This document shows, one piece after another, positions 26,702-34,814 of a DNA stretch of 64,000 nucleotides. The notes under the pieces were generated by a model. It had not been told where the DNA came from, ran no database searches, and saw nothing but the letters and a program-made list of their open reading frames with translations. Within the stretch, counting starts at the first letter, position 1. Every line of letters begins with the position of its first letter. Source of the stretch: Lysobacteraceae bacterium (GTDB lineage: Bacteria; Pseudomonadota; Gammaproteobacteria; Xanthomonadales; Xanthomonadaceae); assembly GCA_026005075.1 (NCBI GenBank), contig BPKJ01000005.1, positions 124,001-188,000 on the forward strand, given 5' to 3'. Position numbers and translations under genes: made by a program.

Positions 26702-26971
26702 TCAGGTGACGAGCTGAGGGATGCGCTGGTAGAGGTCGATCGTGAAGTCGATCAGGCGTCCGAGCATCCACGAACCGGCGGCGGCGAGCAGCAGGGCCAG
26801 GGCAATCGCCTTGGCCACGAAGGCGATGGTCGGTTCGTTGATCTGGGTCGCCGCCTGCAGCACGCCCAGCGCAACGCCGATGACCAGAACCGTGAGCAGC
26901 ATCGGCAGGCCGACCATGAGCGCGGTTTCCAGCGCGGCACGCAGCTCGGTGAGGGCCTGATCCGGGGTCAT
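26702..26971 (-). CDS. fliQ: FliQ, flagellar export gate protein
   Basis: Small membrane protein of 89 residues with two helices (about 15-40 and 50-75) and the family sequence A-A-T-Q-I-N-E-P-T-I-A-F between them. It is part of the FliPQR export pore. The ATG at 26971 overlaps the fliP stop as ATGA. The open frame continues far upstream but only shadows fliP. Confidence 0.95.
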   Translation of the reverse strand: MTPDQALTELRAALETALMVGLPMLLTVLVIGVALGVLQAATQINEPTIAFVAKAIALALLLAAAGSWMLGRLIDFTIDLYQRIPQLVT

Positions 26972-27711
26972 GGCAGGGCGAAGCTTCCGGCCAGCGAGCC
27001 GACCACGAGCACCCAGCCGTCGACGAGCACGAAGAGCAGGATCTTGAACGGCGCCGAGACCAGCATCGGCGACATCATCATCATGCCGAGCGACATCAGC
27101 ACGCTGGCGACCACGAGGTCGATGATCACGAAGGGGATGAACAGCAGAAAGCCGATCTCGAACGCGGTGCGCAGCTCGGAGGTGAGGAAGGCCGAGGCCA
27201 GCACGTGCAGGGGCACCTCGTCCGGGCTCGCATAGCCGGTGCTGCCGGCGAGCTGGGCGAAGGTGAGCAGGTCCCGCTCCCGGACCTGCGCGAACATGAA
27301 GCCGCGGATCGGCGCGAGCGCCGCCTCCAGCGCCTCGCGCGGCGGCAGGCTGCCGTCGAGGTAGGGGGCGATGCCCGCCTGCCAGGAGGCGTCCAGCACC
27401 GGCATCATGACCAGGAAGGTAAGGAACAGGGCCAGCCCGAGCAGGATCTGGTTGGTGGGGGTCTGGCCGGTTCCGAGCGCCTGCCGCAGCAGTGCCAGCA
27501 CGATGATGATGCGGGTGAACGCGGTCATGCCCAGCAGCACCGAGGGTGCGAGGGTGATGAAGGTCATCACCAGCAGGACCTGCAGCGAGATGCTGACCTC
27601 CTGATCGCCGATCCGGGCCACGGCAAGGTCGGGAAGCGCCTGCGCCAGCGCGGCCGAGGGCAGGCAGGAAAGGGCCAGCAGCAGCCATGGCACGAGACCC
27701 GCGCGCTTCAT
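26968..27711 (-). CDS. fliP: FliP, flagellar export gate protein
   Basis: FliP of 247 residues. It begins with a cleavable signal peptide (about 1-24, ending A-L-A-Q-A), then has membrane helices at about 45-70, 85-110, 185-205 and 210-235. The family core M-T-A-F-T-R-I-I-I-V-L-A-L-L-R-Q-A-L-G is intact, as is the F-I-P-F-V-I-I-D-L-V-V-A-S-V-L-M-S segment. It builds the export pore. Its start overlaps the fliO stop as ATGA. Confidence 0.96.
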   Translation of the reverse strand: MKRAGLVPWLLLALSCLPSAALAQALPDLAVARIGDQEVSISLQVLLVMTFITLAPSVLLGMTAFTRIIIVLALLRQALGTGQTPTNQILLGLALFLTFLVMMPVLDASWQAGIAPYLDGSLPPREALEAALAPIRGFMFAQVRERDLLTFAQLAGSTGYASPDEVPLHVLASAFLTSELRTAFEIGFLLFIPFVIIDLVVASVLMSLGMMMMSPMLVSAPFKILLFVLVDGWVLVVGSLAGSFALP

Positions 27712-28049
27712 GGCGCGCGCTCCGTGCTGCGGAGGAGCTGCCGGAAGTCCGTCCGCGGCGGGTCACCGAGCGGTGTGTCGAGGCGGTCGATCAGGCGCAC
27801 GTTCTCGCTGGTCACGCCGAGCAGATACTGCTGCCCGCCCACCGCGATCACCACCACGCGCTCGCGCACCCCGACCGCGATCTGGGCCACGACGCGCAGG
27901 TCGGGGTTGGAGCGCGAGGCGCCCGGGAGCCGTCGCAGCAGCCAGGCCAGGGCGAGGATCAGGGCGACCACCAGCAACAGTGCGATCAGCGATCCGCCCA
28001 GCGCTCCGAGCGTGCCGGTGGCGGTGCCCGTGCTCACGTCCTGGCTCAC
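27708..28049 (-). CDS. fliO: FliO, flagellar export assembly protein
   Basis: FliO of 113 residues. A single membrane helix (about 19-40) is followed by a small cytoplasmic domain with the pattern V-A-Q-I-A-V-G-V-R-E-R-V-V-V-I-A-V-G-G-Q-Q-Y-L-L-G-V. It helps FliP assemble. The start is a GTG at 28049 that overlaps the fliN stop (GTGA); longer frames upstream only shadow fliN. Position between fliN and fliP supports the call. Confidence 0.9.
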   Translation of the reverse strand: MSQDVSTGTATGTLGALGGSLIALLLVVALILALAWLLRRLPGASRSNPDLRVVAQIAVGVRERVVVIAVGGQQYLLGVTSENVRLIDRLDTPLGDPPRTDFRQLLRSTERAP

Positions 28050-28465
28050 TTCAGGCGCTTGACCCGTTCGGCCGGGCTGATCACGTCGGTAAGGCGGATG
28101 CCGAACCGCTCGTTGACGACCACCACCTCGCCGTGTGCGATGAGGGTGCCGTTGACGTAGACATCGAACGGGTCCCCGGTCTCGCGATCCAGCTCCACCA
28201 CCGAGCCCTGGTTGAGCTGCAGCAGGTTGCGGATCGGCATTCGCGTCCGCCCGACCTCCAGCGAGACCGTCACCGGGACGTCGAGGATCAGGTCGAGGTT
28301 GACGTCCTTGCCCTGTGCAGCTGGGGCACTTGCGCCTTTCGGCTCGCCGCTGCCGGAGGCCTCGGCGCCTTCCTGCTTGCCTGCTGCGGTCTGCTCGGAC
28401 AGATCGCCCCACTGGGCCAGCTCGGCCTCGCTCATCTTGTCGGCATCGCCTTGCTTGCCATTCAT
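28046..28465 (-). CDS. fliN: FliN, flagellar switch (C-ring) protein
   Basis: FliN of 139 residues. An N-terminal variable tail (1-55) precedes the SpoA/FliN fold (about 58-135), with D-V-P-V-T-V-S-L-E-V-G-R-T and the Y-V-N-G-T-L-I-A-H-G-E-V-V-V-V-N strand. It forms the lower C-ring with FliM and helps recruit export ATPase parts. The start overlaps the fliM stop as ATGA. Confidence 0.95.
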   Translation of the reverse strand: MNGKQGDADKMSEAELAQWGDLSEQTAAGKQEGAEASGSGEPKGASAPAAQGKDVNLDLILDVPVTVSLEVGRTRMPIRNLLQLNQGSVVELDRETGDPFDVYVNGTLIAHGEVVVVNERFGIRLTDVISPAERVKRLK

Positions 28466-29475
28466 TGGACTTTCGCCTTGGTCAGTTCGAGTTGGGTCAT
28501 GGTCCGCACCGGCGGCACCGCGCGCTCGATGCGTACCGCGGGGTGGCCGTTGGCGACCCCGAACGTGCCGTAGAAGATCGGCTGCTTCTCGACCGACAGC
28601 GGCACCTGCTCGGGCATGTCGAGCGGGAGGATGTCGCCGGGCTTCCAGTCGAGGACCTTGCCCACCGTGGAGCGCAGCTCGGCCAGCGTGCAGGTCAGCT
28701 CGACCTCGGCCTCGCAGAGCTGCTCGTTGAGGGCGGTGACCCAGCCTTCGTCGCGCTCGACGCGGTCGCTGGCGACACCGGCATCGAGCAGATCGCGAAT
28801 CGGCTCGATCATCGAGTAGGGAAGGGTCAGGTGGAACTCGCCACCGCCCCCCTCGAGCTCGGCGTGGAAGCGGCTCACCACCACGTACTCGCGTGGGCTG
28901 ACGATGGTGGCGAAATGCGGGTTGACCTCCGAGTTGAGGTACTCGAAGGCAATCTTCAGCACCGGCGCCCAGGCCTCCTGCATGTCCTCGAAGGTCTGGC
29001 GCAGGAGCAGCTGGATCACCCGCATCTCCGTCGCGGTGAACTCGCGCCCCTCGATCTTGGTGGGGTAGCGGCCGTCGCCGCCGAAGAAGTTCTCCACCAC
29101 CGTGAACACCAGCTTCGGCTCGAACAGGACCAGCGCCGTGCCGCGCAGCGGCTTGATCTTCACCAGGTTGAGGTTGGTGGGGACGTACAGCGTGTGCACG
29201 TAGTCCATGAACTTGTGCAGCTCGATGCCGCGCACGCTGATCTCGACCGCACGCCTGAGCAGGTTGAAGAGCCCGACGCGCCAGAGCCGAACGAAGCGCT
29301 CGTTGATCATCTCCAGCGTGGGCATTCGCCCACGCACGATCCGCTCCTGGCTGGCGAGGTCGAAGGGGCGTATCTCGCCCGGATCGACCGGCTCCGGCTC
29401 GGTGCTGACGGCCCCGCTGTCGACGCCGTGGAGGAGCGCGTCGATCTCGTCCTGGGAGAGCAGATCGGCGCCCAT
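28462..29475 (-). CDS. fliM: FliM, flagellar switch protein that binds CheY-P
   Basis: FliM of 337 residues. The N-terminal peptide L-L-S-Q-D-E-I-D-A-L-L-H-G (residues 5-17) is the canonical docking site for phosphorylated CheY. The middle CheC-like domain (about 45-235) contacts FliG, and the C-terminal SpoA domain (about 250-325) pairs with FliN. It turns CheY-P binding into a change of rotor direction or speed. It follows fliL by four bases. Confidence 0.96.
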   Translation of the reverse strand: MGADLLSQDEIDALLHGVDSGAVSTEPEPVDPGEIRPFDLASQERIVRGRMPTLEMINERFVRLWRVGLFNLLRRAVEISVRGIELHKFMDYVHTLYVPTNLNLVKIKPLRGTALVLFEPKLVFTVVENFFGGDGRYPTKIEGREFTATEMRVIQLLLRQTFEDMQEAWAPVLKIAFEYLNSEVNPHFATIVSPREYVVVSRFHAELEGGGGEFHLTLPYSMIEPIRDLLDAGVASDRVERDEGWVTALNEQLCEAEVELTCTLAELRSTVGKVLDWKPGDILPLDMPEQVPLSVEKQPIFYGTFGVANGHPAVRIERAVPPVRTMTQLELTKAKVQ

Positions 29476-29479
29476 GGAG

Positions 29480-29998
29480 CTACTGGGTCACGAAGCTGGT
29501 GAAGTAGAGATCGTCCACGCCGGGAACGCCGGTGGCCTCGGTGAGCACCTCACGAATCTCCTCCAGTGCCTTCTTCTGCAGCGCTTCCTTGGCCTCGCGC
29601 GTGCGCAGGCCTTCGGCGGTCTGCTGCGAAAACAGCAGCAGCAGGCGGTTGCGGATCACCGGCATGTGCTTCTTCAGCGTCTCCTCCATGCCCTTGATCC
29701 GCGTGCTCACCTGAACCTCGACCTGCAGGTAGCGATCGCCGCCGGGGTCGGCGAGATTGACCACGAAGGGTGGTTCGAGGGCGATGTAGGTCCGCTCTCC
29801 CTGCTGCGGCAGCGCCGGCGCCTCGTGCGCCTCGGCAGGAACCTCCTCCGAGGCATGCGGTGGCGTCGCCTTGGATCCCATGAAGAAGGCCACACCGGCG
29901 CCTGCGCCTGCGGCGACCAGCACGCCGGCCACCACCATCATGAGCATCTTCTTCTTGCCGCCACCGCCTTCCGCGGCCGGCTCTTTCTTCGCTGCCAT
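29480..29998 (-). CDS. fliL: FliL, flagellar stator-associated membrane protein
   Basis: FliL of 172 residues. A Lys-rich N-terminus leads into one membrane helix (about 18-40). The periplasmic domain (about 70-172) carries Y-I-A-L-E-P-P-F-V-V-N-L and ends with Y-F-T-S-F-V-T-Q, both typical. FliL supports stator function around the basal body. It opens the fliL-M-N-O-P-Q-R-flhB group; fliK lies 92 bases upstream. Confidence 0.94.
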   Translation of the reverse strand: MAAKKEPAAEGGGGKKKMLMMVVAGVLVAAGAGAGVAFFMGSKATPPHASEEVPAEAHEAPALPQQGERTYIALEPPFVVNLADPGGDRYLQVEVQVSTRIKGMEETLKKHMPVIRNRLLLLFSQQTAEGLRTREAKEALQKKALEEIREVLTEATGVPGVDDLYFTSFVTQ

Positions 29999-30090
29999 GT
30001 CATGCCCTCCGGATACGTGCCGAGTGGCGGCCAGAGTGCCGCAAGCGGGCCGTCATCGCCAAGCCCCCGATACCGATCGAAGCGGCCAAC

Positions 30091-31335
30091 TCAGGCATAT
30101 TCGGACAGGGTACCGTCATGCCCGGGGGAGGGTCGCCGGGGCGCCGGGCTCGCGGCAGGGCGCTCGGGTTCCGCATGGAGCAGGCCATGCCGAGGCGCCT
30201 CGCCGGACGGCTCGCGACCGGATTGCCGCCCCTGTCCGTGACCGACGTCGGCGTGCTGCAACTGCAGGCCCTGGGCGTCCAGCAGATCCCGCAGGCGGGG
30301 CAGGCCGGTCTCGATCAGGTGCCGGACCTCGGGCGTGGCTGCGTGAAAGTCGGCTCGCACCGACTTGCCGTCGAGTTCCAGACGGACCTCGATCGAGCCG
30401 AGGTCGGCCGGTTCCAGCCGGATCTCGGCGCGGCCGACGTTCTGCTGCACCATCCAGTGCAGGCGAACCGCCATGCCATCGTGAAAGGCGCGATCGAGCT
30501 GCGGTGCCGATCCCGGAGGCAGGGCCACCTGCAGGGGCGGCAGGGATACGGCGCGTTCCGCGTGCGCGCTCGTGGTGCCGGGGTGCGCCGTGGGCGTTGG
30601 GGTGGCGAGCTCGCGGCTGCCTGCATCGGTCTCCACGCGGGTCCGCGCTGCCAGGGCGAGGACCATGGCCTCGGCGGGGAGAGGAGGCGCCGCACCGCTG
30701 CCCGCGCCGGCTCTTGCCTCCACCGCCGCGCGCGGCATTGCCATGGGGATGGGATCCTCGCTCGCACGTTCACGCGCATCCGGTCCCTCGCCGGACGGCG
30801 CGGCGAGCCGGGCCGAGAGAAGATCCTGCCAGGCGGGCAGGGGGGAGCGTTCCTGCGCGGGCACGAGGCCGGACCCGGGCGGGAGCGCGTCCGCCGCCCC
30901 AAGGCCGGCCAGATCGCCGGCGATGCCGCTGTGCACCTGCGCCATGGGTGCGGCGCCCGCTTCGGGTACACCCGGGTGCGGCGCACGGGTAACGGCACGC
31001 AGCGCCGCCTCCGTGGGGCCTACGGCGGGGGGAGAGGATCCGCTGGCCTCGCCCTGCGGCAGGAGGGACGGCAGCACGAGCATCTGCATCCACGCAGCGA
31101 GGACGGGGTCCTGCGCTGCGCCGTCGGCCGGATCCGCCGGCGGCTGCGATGGGTCGTCCGGTGCTGCAGGGCCGACCGGCGCCGGTGCCACGGGGAGGAC
31201 CTCGGCATCGAGCCGGAGGGTGAGGAGGTCGAAGACCGTTCCGTCCGCTGATGGCGGCGACGACGCGGGGCCGTTGCCCGCATGGGGGCGGGGGTTGGGC
31301 GCAAGGGCAAAGGGCATGGCGGGTGGGTTCATCAT
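30091..31335 (-). CDS. fliK: FliK, hook-length control protein
   Basis: FliK of 414 residues. The first 290 residues are Pro/Ala-rich and poorly conserved, as expected for the exported ruler. The C-terminal domain (about 300-390) is recognisable: Q-Q-N-V-G-R-A-E-I-R-L-E-P-A-D-L-G-S-I-E-V-R-L and L-P-R-L-R-D-L-L. This domain tells FlhB to change export specificity when the hook is long enough. The ATG at 31335 overlaps the fliJ stop as ATGA. Confidence 0.92.
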   Translation of the reverse strand: MMNPPAMPFALAPNPRPHAGNGPASSPPSADGTVFDLLTLRLDAEVLPVAPAPVGPAAPDDPSQPPADPADGAAQDPVLAAWMQMLVLPSLLPQGEASGSSPPAVGPTEAALRAVTRAPHPGVPEAGAAPMAQVHSGIAGDLAGLGAADALPPGSGLVPAQERSPLPAWQDLLSARLAAPSGEGPDARERASEDPIPMAMPRAAVEARAGAGSGAAPPLPAEAMVLALAARTRVETDAGSRELATPTPTAHPGTTSAHAERAVSLPPLQVALPPGSAPQLDRAFHDGMAVRLHWMVQQNVGRAEIRLEPADLGSIEVRLELDGKSVRADFHAATPEVRHLIETGLPRLRDLLDAQGLQLQHADVGHGQGRQSGREPSGEAPRHGLLHAEPERPAASPAPRRPSPGHDGTLSEYA

Positions 31336-31784
31336 GGGGTCTCCTCTTCGCCTGCCGCACGGCAGGCACGCCGCAATCCGTGCTCGTCCAGCAGCGCGTT
31401 CTCCTCGCGCAGGCTGGACTGCTGCCACGCGTCGCGGTAGCGTTCGGCAAGGGTTTCGTAGACACGCGTCTTGCGGACGGCCCGATCCAGCCGCAGCCGT
31501 TCGCCCTCGACCCGGCTCCGCGCACGCTCCACCTGCGCGCACTGGGCACGCACGGCCTCGTCGAGGCGCGCGCGAAAGGCCTCGCGGTTGGCCAGCAGGG
31601 CGGGGCTCAGGGTCGTCCCGGTCCGCACCGCGGCATAGTCCCGCACGAAGCGTTGCAGCTCATCCAGCCTGCGCTGCTGGTCCGTCAGCGCCTGCACGCA
31701 GCGCGCGAACTCGCGCGCGACCTCGTCGCGCTGTTCCTGGGCGCGCTGGATCAGGGGCTGGAGGCGGCGCAGCTTGCGCATCAT
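31332..31784 (-). CDS. fliJ: FliJ, flagellar export chaperone-escort protein
   Basis: FliJ of 150 residues, almost entirely predicted coiled coil with many Arg, Gln and Glu residues. Sequence conservation in this family is weak, so the call rests on size, coiled-coil character and the exact position between fliI and fliK. FliJ sits in the centre of the FliI ATPase ring and shuttles export chaperones. The start overlaps the fliI stop as ATGA. Confidence 0.88.
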   Translation of the reverse strand: MMRKLRRLQPLIQRAQEQRDEVAREFARCVQALTDQQRRLDELQRFVRDYAAVRTGTTLSPALLANREAFRARLDEAVRAQCAQVERARSRVEGERLRLDRAVRKTRVYETLAERYRDAWQQSSLREENALLDEHGLRRACRAAGEEETP

Positions 31785-33184
31785 GCCGAGGCCTCCGCGC
31801 TGCGTTCAGGCGCGCGGCGCTCACGCCGCTCGGCGGTCAGTTCCTCCAGCGCGCGCAGGCTGTCGGCCAGCGGTGCCGGCACGCTGACGTCCTGCGCGAG
31901 GAAGGCATTGATCTGCGGCCAGCGTTCGATGGCTTCGTCCACCCTGGGGTCGCTGCCGCGCTGGTAGGCGCCGATGGAGATGAGGTCGCGGTGGCTGTTG
32001 TAGGTGCTGATGAGCTGGCGCAGGCGGGCGATGCGGGCACGCCATGCGGCATCGGTGATTTCCGGGACCACCCGGCTGACCGAGGCCTCGAGGTCGATGG
32101 CGGGGTAGATGCCGGAATCGGCGATCCTCCGCGACAGCACCACGTGCCCGTCGAGAATGGCGCGGGCGGCATCGGCAATCGGGTCCTGCAGGTCGTCGCC
32201 CTCGGTGAGGATGGTGTAGAAGGCGGTGATGGAGCCGCTGCCGCGGCTGCCGTTGCCGGCGCGCTCGATCAGCGCCGGGAGCCGGGCAAAGACCGAGGGC
32301 GGATAGCCGCGGGTGGTGGGGGGCTCGCCGACCGACAGCCCGATCTCGCGCAGGGCGTGGGCATAGCGGGTGAGCGAGTCCATCAGCAGCAGCACGTCGT
32401 GGCCCTGGTCGCGGAACCACTCGGCGACGGCGGTGGCGCGCAGCGCGGCGTGGACGCGCGCCAGCGGCGGCCGGTCGGCCGGGGTGGCGATGACCACCGC
32501 CCGCCGCAGGCCCGACTCGCCGAGGATGCCCTCGATGAACTCGCGGACTTCACGGCCGCGCTCGCCGATCAGCCCGACCACGACCACGTCGGCTTCGGTA
32601 TAGCGCGTCATCATGCCGAGCAGGGTGGACTTGCCGACGCCCGACCCGGCCAGCAGACCGACCCGCTGGCCACGGCCGATCGGCAGGGCCGCGTTGATGG
32701 CGCGCACGCCGACGTCGAGCGGGCTGCGGATCGGCTCGCGCCGGAGCGGGTTGATGGGGATTCCATGCAGGGGCGCGCGCGCGTTCAGGCGCAGCGGGCC
32801 GGCACTGTCCAGAGGCTGGCCATTGCTGTCGATGACCCGGCCGAGCAGTGCCCTTCCCACGCGCACCTCGCTGCCTCCCCGCCGCGGGATGACCCGTGCC
32901 TCGGGCAGCACGCCCTGCAGGTCGGCGGCGGGCATCAGGAAGGTGCGCTCGCCCGAGAACCCCACGACCTCGGCGTCGATCCAGTGGTGGCTGCGGGTCT
33001 CGACCCGGGCCGGAGCTCCGAGTGGCAGCCGGCATCCGCTCGCCTCGAGGGTCAGCCCGACCACCCGCCGCAGGATGCCCTCGCGAAGCGCACCGCTTTC
33101 GGTGCCCAGAACGCATTGCATGGCGGCGAGCCGACGGGCGAGGCGTTGCTGCCGCTCGGCGGGGTCGAACTGCGGCGCGTTCAT
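31781..33184 (-). CDS. fliI: FliI, flagellar export ATPase
   Basis: FliI of 467 residues. Walker A is G-S-G-V-G-K-S-T (about 183-190) after the family sequence G-Q-R-V-G-L-L-A. The stretch V-G-L-I-G-E-R-G-R-E-V-R-E-F and Walker B L-L-L-M-D-S-L-T-R are intact. It powers or assists substrate unfolding in the flagellar type III export system. The ATG at 33184 overlaps the fliH stop as ATGA. Confidence 0.96.
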   Translation of the reverse strand: MNAPQFDPAERQQRLARRLAAMQCVLGTESGALREGILRRVVGLTLEASGCRLPLGAPARVETRSHHWIDAEVVGFSGERTFLMPAADLQGVLPEARVIPRRGGSEVRVGRALLGRVIDSNGQPLDSAGPLRLNARAPLHGIPINPLRREPIRSPLDVGVRAINAALPIGRGQRVGLLAGSGVGKSTLLGMMTRYTEADVVVVGLIGERGREVREFIEGILGESGLRRAVVIATPADRPPLARVHAALRATAVAEWFRDQGHDVLLLMDSLTRYAHALREIGLSVGEPPTTRGYPPSVFARLPALIERAGNGSRGSGSITAFYTILTEGDDLQDPIADAARAILDGHVVLSRRIADSGIYPAIDLEASVSRVVPEITDAAWRARIARLRQLISTYNSHRDLISIGAYQRGSDPRVDEAIERWPQINAFLAQDVSVPAPLADSLRALEELTAERRERRAPERSAEASA

Positions 33185-33789
33185 GAAGGTACATCCTGGT
33201 CGGCATCGGCCCTGAGGGCGGCATAGGCCGATCGCAGTCGGGTTTCGAGGCTCGCATCCACGCGCAGGCTGCTGCCGTGGACGCGGACGTCTCCGGGATG
33301 AAGCTCGGGGTCGGCGACCAGGCGGAGGCTCTCGTCGGCGAGCAAGGGGGCGACGCGCTCGAGGTCGGCGGGATGCATGCGCAGTTCGGCGCCGTTGCGT
33401 TCGCGGCCGGCGATTTCCAGGGTGGCATGCACGAGCCGGGCGAGGCGCTCGGGGTCGGCCGCGTAGGCCTCCTGGAGGAGGACGCCGGCGATCCGCACCG
33501 CGAGCGCGCCCAGCGCCTCGGCCACCTGCTGGTCGAGTTCGGCAAGAGGGGCCGCCAGGCTGCGCAGCAGCGCCGCGAGCTGATCCTGCAGTCGCTGCAC
33601 TTCCGCCTGGCCCGCGGCAAGGCCCTCGGCATGGCCGGCCGCGTAGCCTTCCTCGCGGGCCGCCTTCTCGATCGCCGCCAGCTCCTCCACGCTCGGGCCG
33701 ATGCGCACGGGCTCGGCAGGCGCCGAGGGCGGCTGCGGGGCAGGGTCGAGCTCGGGGGCCTGCCAGCGCCGGGCCGGGGATCCGTTCAT
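33181..33789 (-). CDS. fliH: FliH, regulator of the export ATPase
   Basis: FliH of 202 residues. The N-terminal third is Pro/Ala-rich. The central helix includes E-G-Y-A-A-G-H-A-E-G-L-A-A-G-Q-A-E, a run of spaced glycines typical of FliH/YscL stalks. The C-terminal domain (about 95-200) binds FliI. It links the ATPase to the C-ring via FliN. Start and stop both overlap neighbours (fliG and fliI). Confidence 0.92.
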   Translation of the reverse strand: MNGSPARRWQAPELDPAPQPPSAPAEPVRIGPSVEELAAIEKAAREEGYAAGHAEGLAAGQAEVQRLQDQLAALLRSLAAPLAELDQQVAEALGALAVRIAGVLLQEAYAADPERLARLVHATLEIAGRERNGAELRMHPADLERVAPLLADESLRLVADPELHPGDVRVHGSSLRVDASLETRLRSAYAALRADADQDVPS

Positions 33790-34814
33790 ACCAGCTCCTC
33801 ACCCTTGCCGGCGAGCTGCAACTGGCCCTCGTCGGCGAGGCGGCGGACGATGCCGAGGATCTCCTTCTGCGCTTCCTCGACCTCGGAGAGGCGCACCGGT
33901 CCGCGCGCTTCCATGTCCTCCTGGAGGATCTGCGCGGCGCGCTGGGACATGTTCTTGAGAATCTTCTCCTTGACCTTGGGATCGCCGCCGCGCAGCGCCA
34001 GTCCGAGCTTGTCGTTCGGCACCTCGCGCAGCATGGTCTGGATGGCGCGGTCGTCGAGGTTGGCCAGGTCGTCGAAGACGAACATCAGCTCACGGATCTG
34101 ACCGCCGAGGTCGGCGTCCACCGAGGAGATCGAGGACATCACCAGCTGCTCGGTCGTGGTGTCCAGCTCGTTGATGATGTTGGCCGCGACCTTGATGCCG
34201 CCAATGTTGGACGCGCGCGTCGACTGCGAGCCGGAGAACTGCTTCTCCATGACGTCGTTGAGCTCGTTGAGCGCGTGGGGCGGGATGCCGTCGAGCCGGG
34301 CGATGCGCAGCACCACGTCGCCGCGCACCCGCTCGGGCAAGGCCTTGAGCACGTCGGCAGCCTGATCGCTGTCGAGGTGGGCCAGCACGATGGCCTGGAT
34401 CTGCGGATGCTCGTTGCGGATCATCTCGGCGATGGCGCGGGGCTCCATCCACTTGAGGTTGTCGAGCCCGCGCGTGTTGCGCCCGAGCAGGATGCGGTCG
34501 ATCAGGCTGCTGGCCTTGTCCTCGCCGAGCGCCGCGACCAGCACGTTGCGCACGTAGTCGTCGGCCCCGACCCCGAGCGAGGTCTGTTCGCGCAGCTCGC
34601 TGACGAACTGCTCCATCACGGTCTCCACCATGCTGCGGGTGACGTTCTGGATCGTGGCCATGGCCATGCCCAGCTTCTGCACCTCCTTGGCGCTCATCAG
34701 CCTGAGCACCTGGGCGGCGTCCTCCTCGCCAAGGGCCATGAGCAGCACCGCGGCGCGCTGAACGCCGGTCAGCTCGGCAGCCGATGTGGCCGTGGCAGTC
34801 TCATTCGCTGGCAT
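33786..34814 (-). CDS. fliG: FliG, flagellar rotor protein
   Basis: FliG of 342 residues with N, middle and C domains. The N-domain start T-G-V-Q-R-A-A-V-L-L-M-A-L-G-E-E-D-A and the middle-domain E-H-P-Q-I-Q-A-I-V-L-A-H-L are characteristic. The C domain (about 245-330) carries the charged helix that meets the stator. It joins the FliF ring to FliM. It overlaps the fliF 3' end by 14 bases. Confidence 0.96.
   Translation of the reverse strand: MPANETATATSAAELTGVQRAAVLLMALGEEDAAQVLRLMSAKEVQKLGMAMATIQNVTRSMVETVMEQFVSELREQTSLGVGADDYVRNVLVAALGEDKASSLIDRILLGRNTRGLDNLKWMEPRAIAEMIRNEHPQIQAIVLAHLDSDQAADVLKALPERVRGDVVLRIARLDGIPPHALNELNDVMEKQFSGSQSTRASNIGGIKVAANIINELDTTTEQLVMSSISSVDADLGGQIRELMFVFDDLANLDDRAIQTMLREVPNDKLGLALRGGDPKVKEKILKNMSQRAAQILQEDMEARGPVRLSEVEEAQKEILGIVRRLADEGQLQLAGKGEELV

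Noticed and set aside
30572-33226. Open frame of 884 codons on the plus strand
   Set aside because: It is antisense to fliK, fliJ and fliI and has shadow-like composition.
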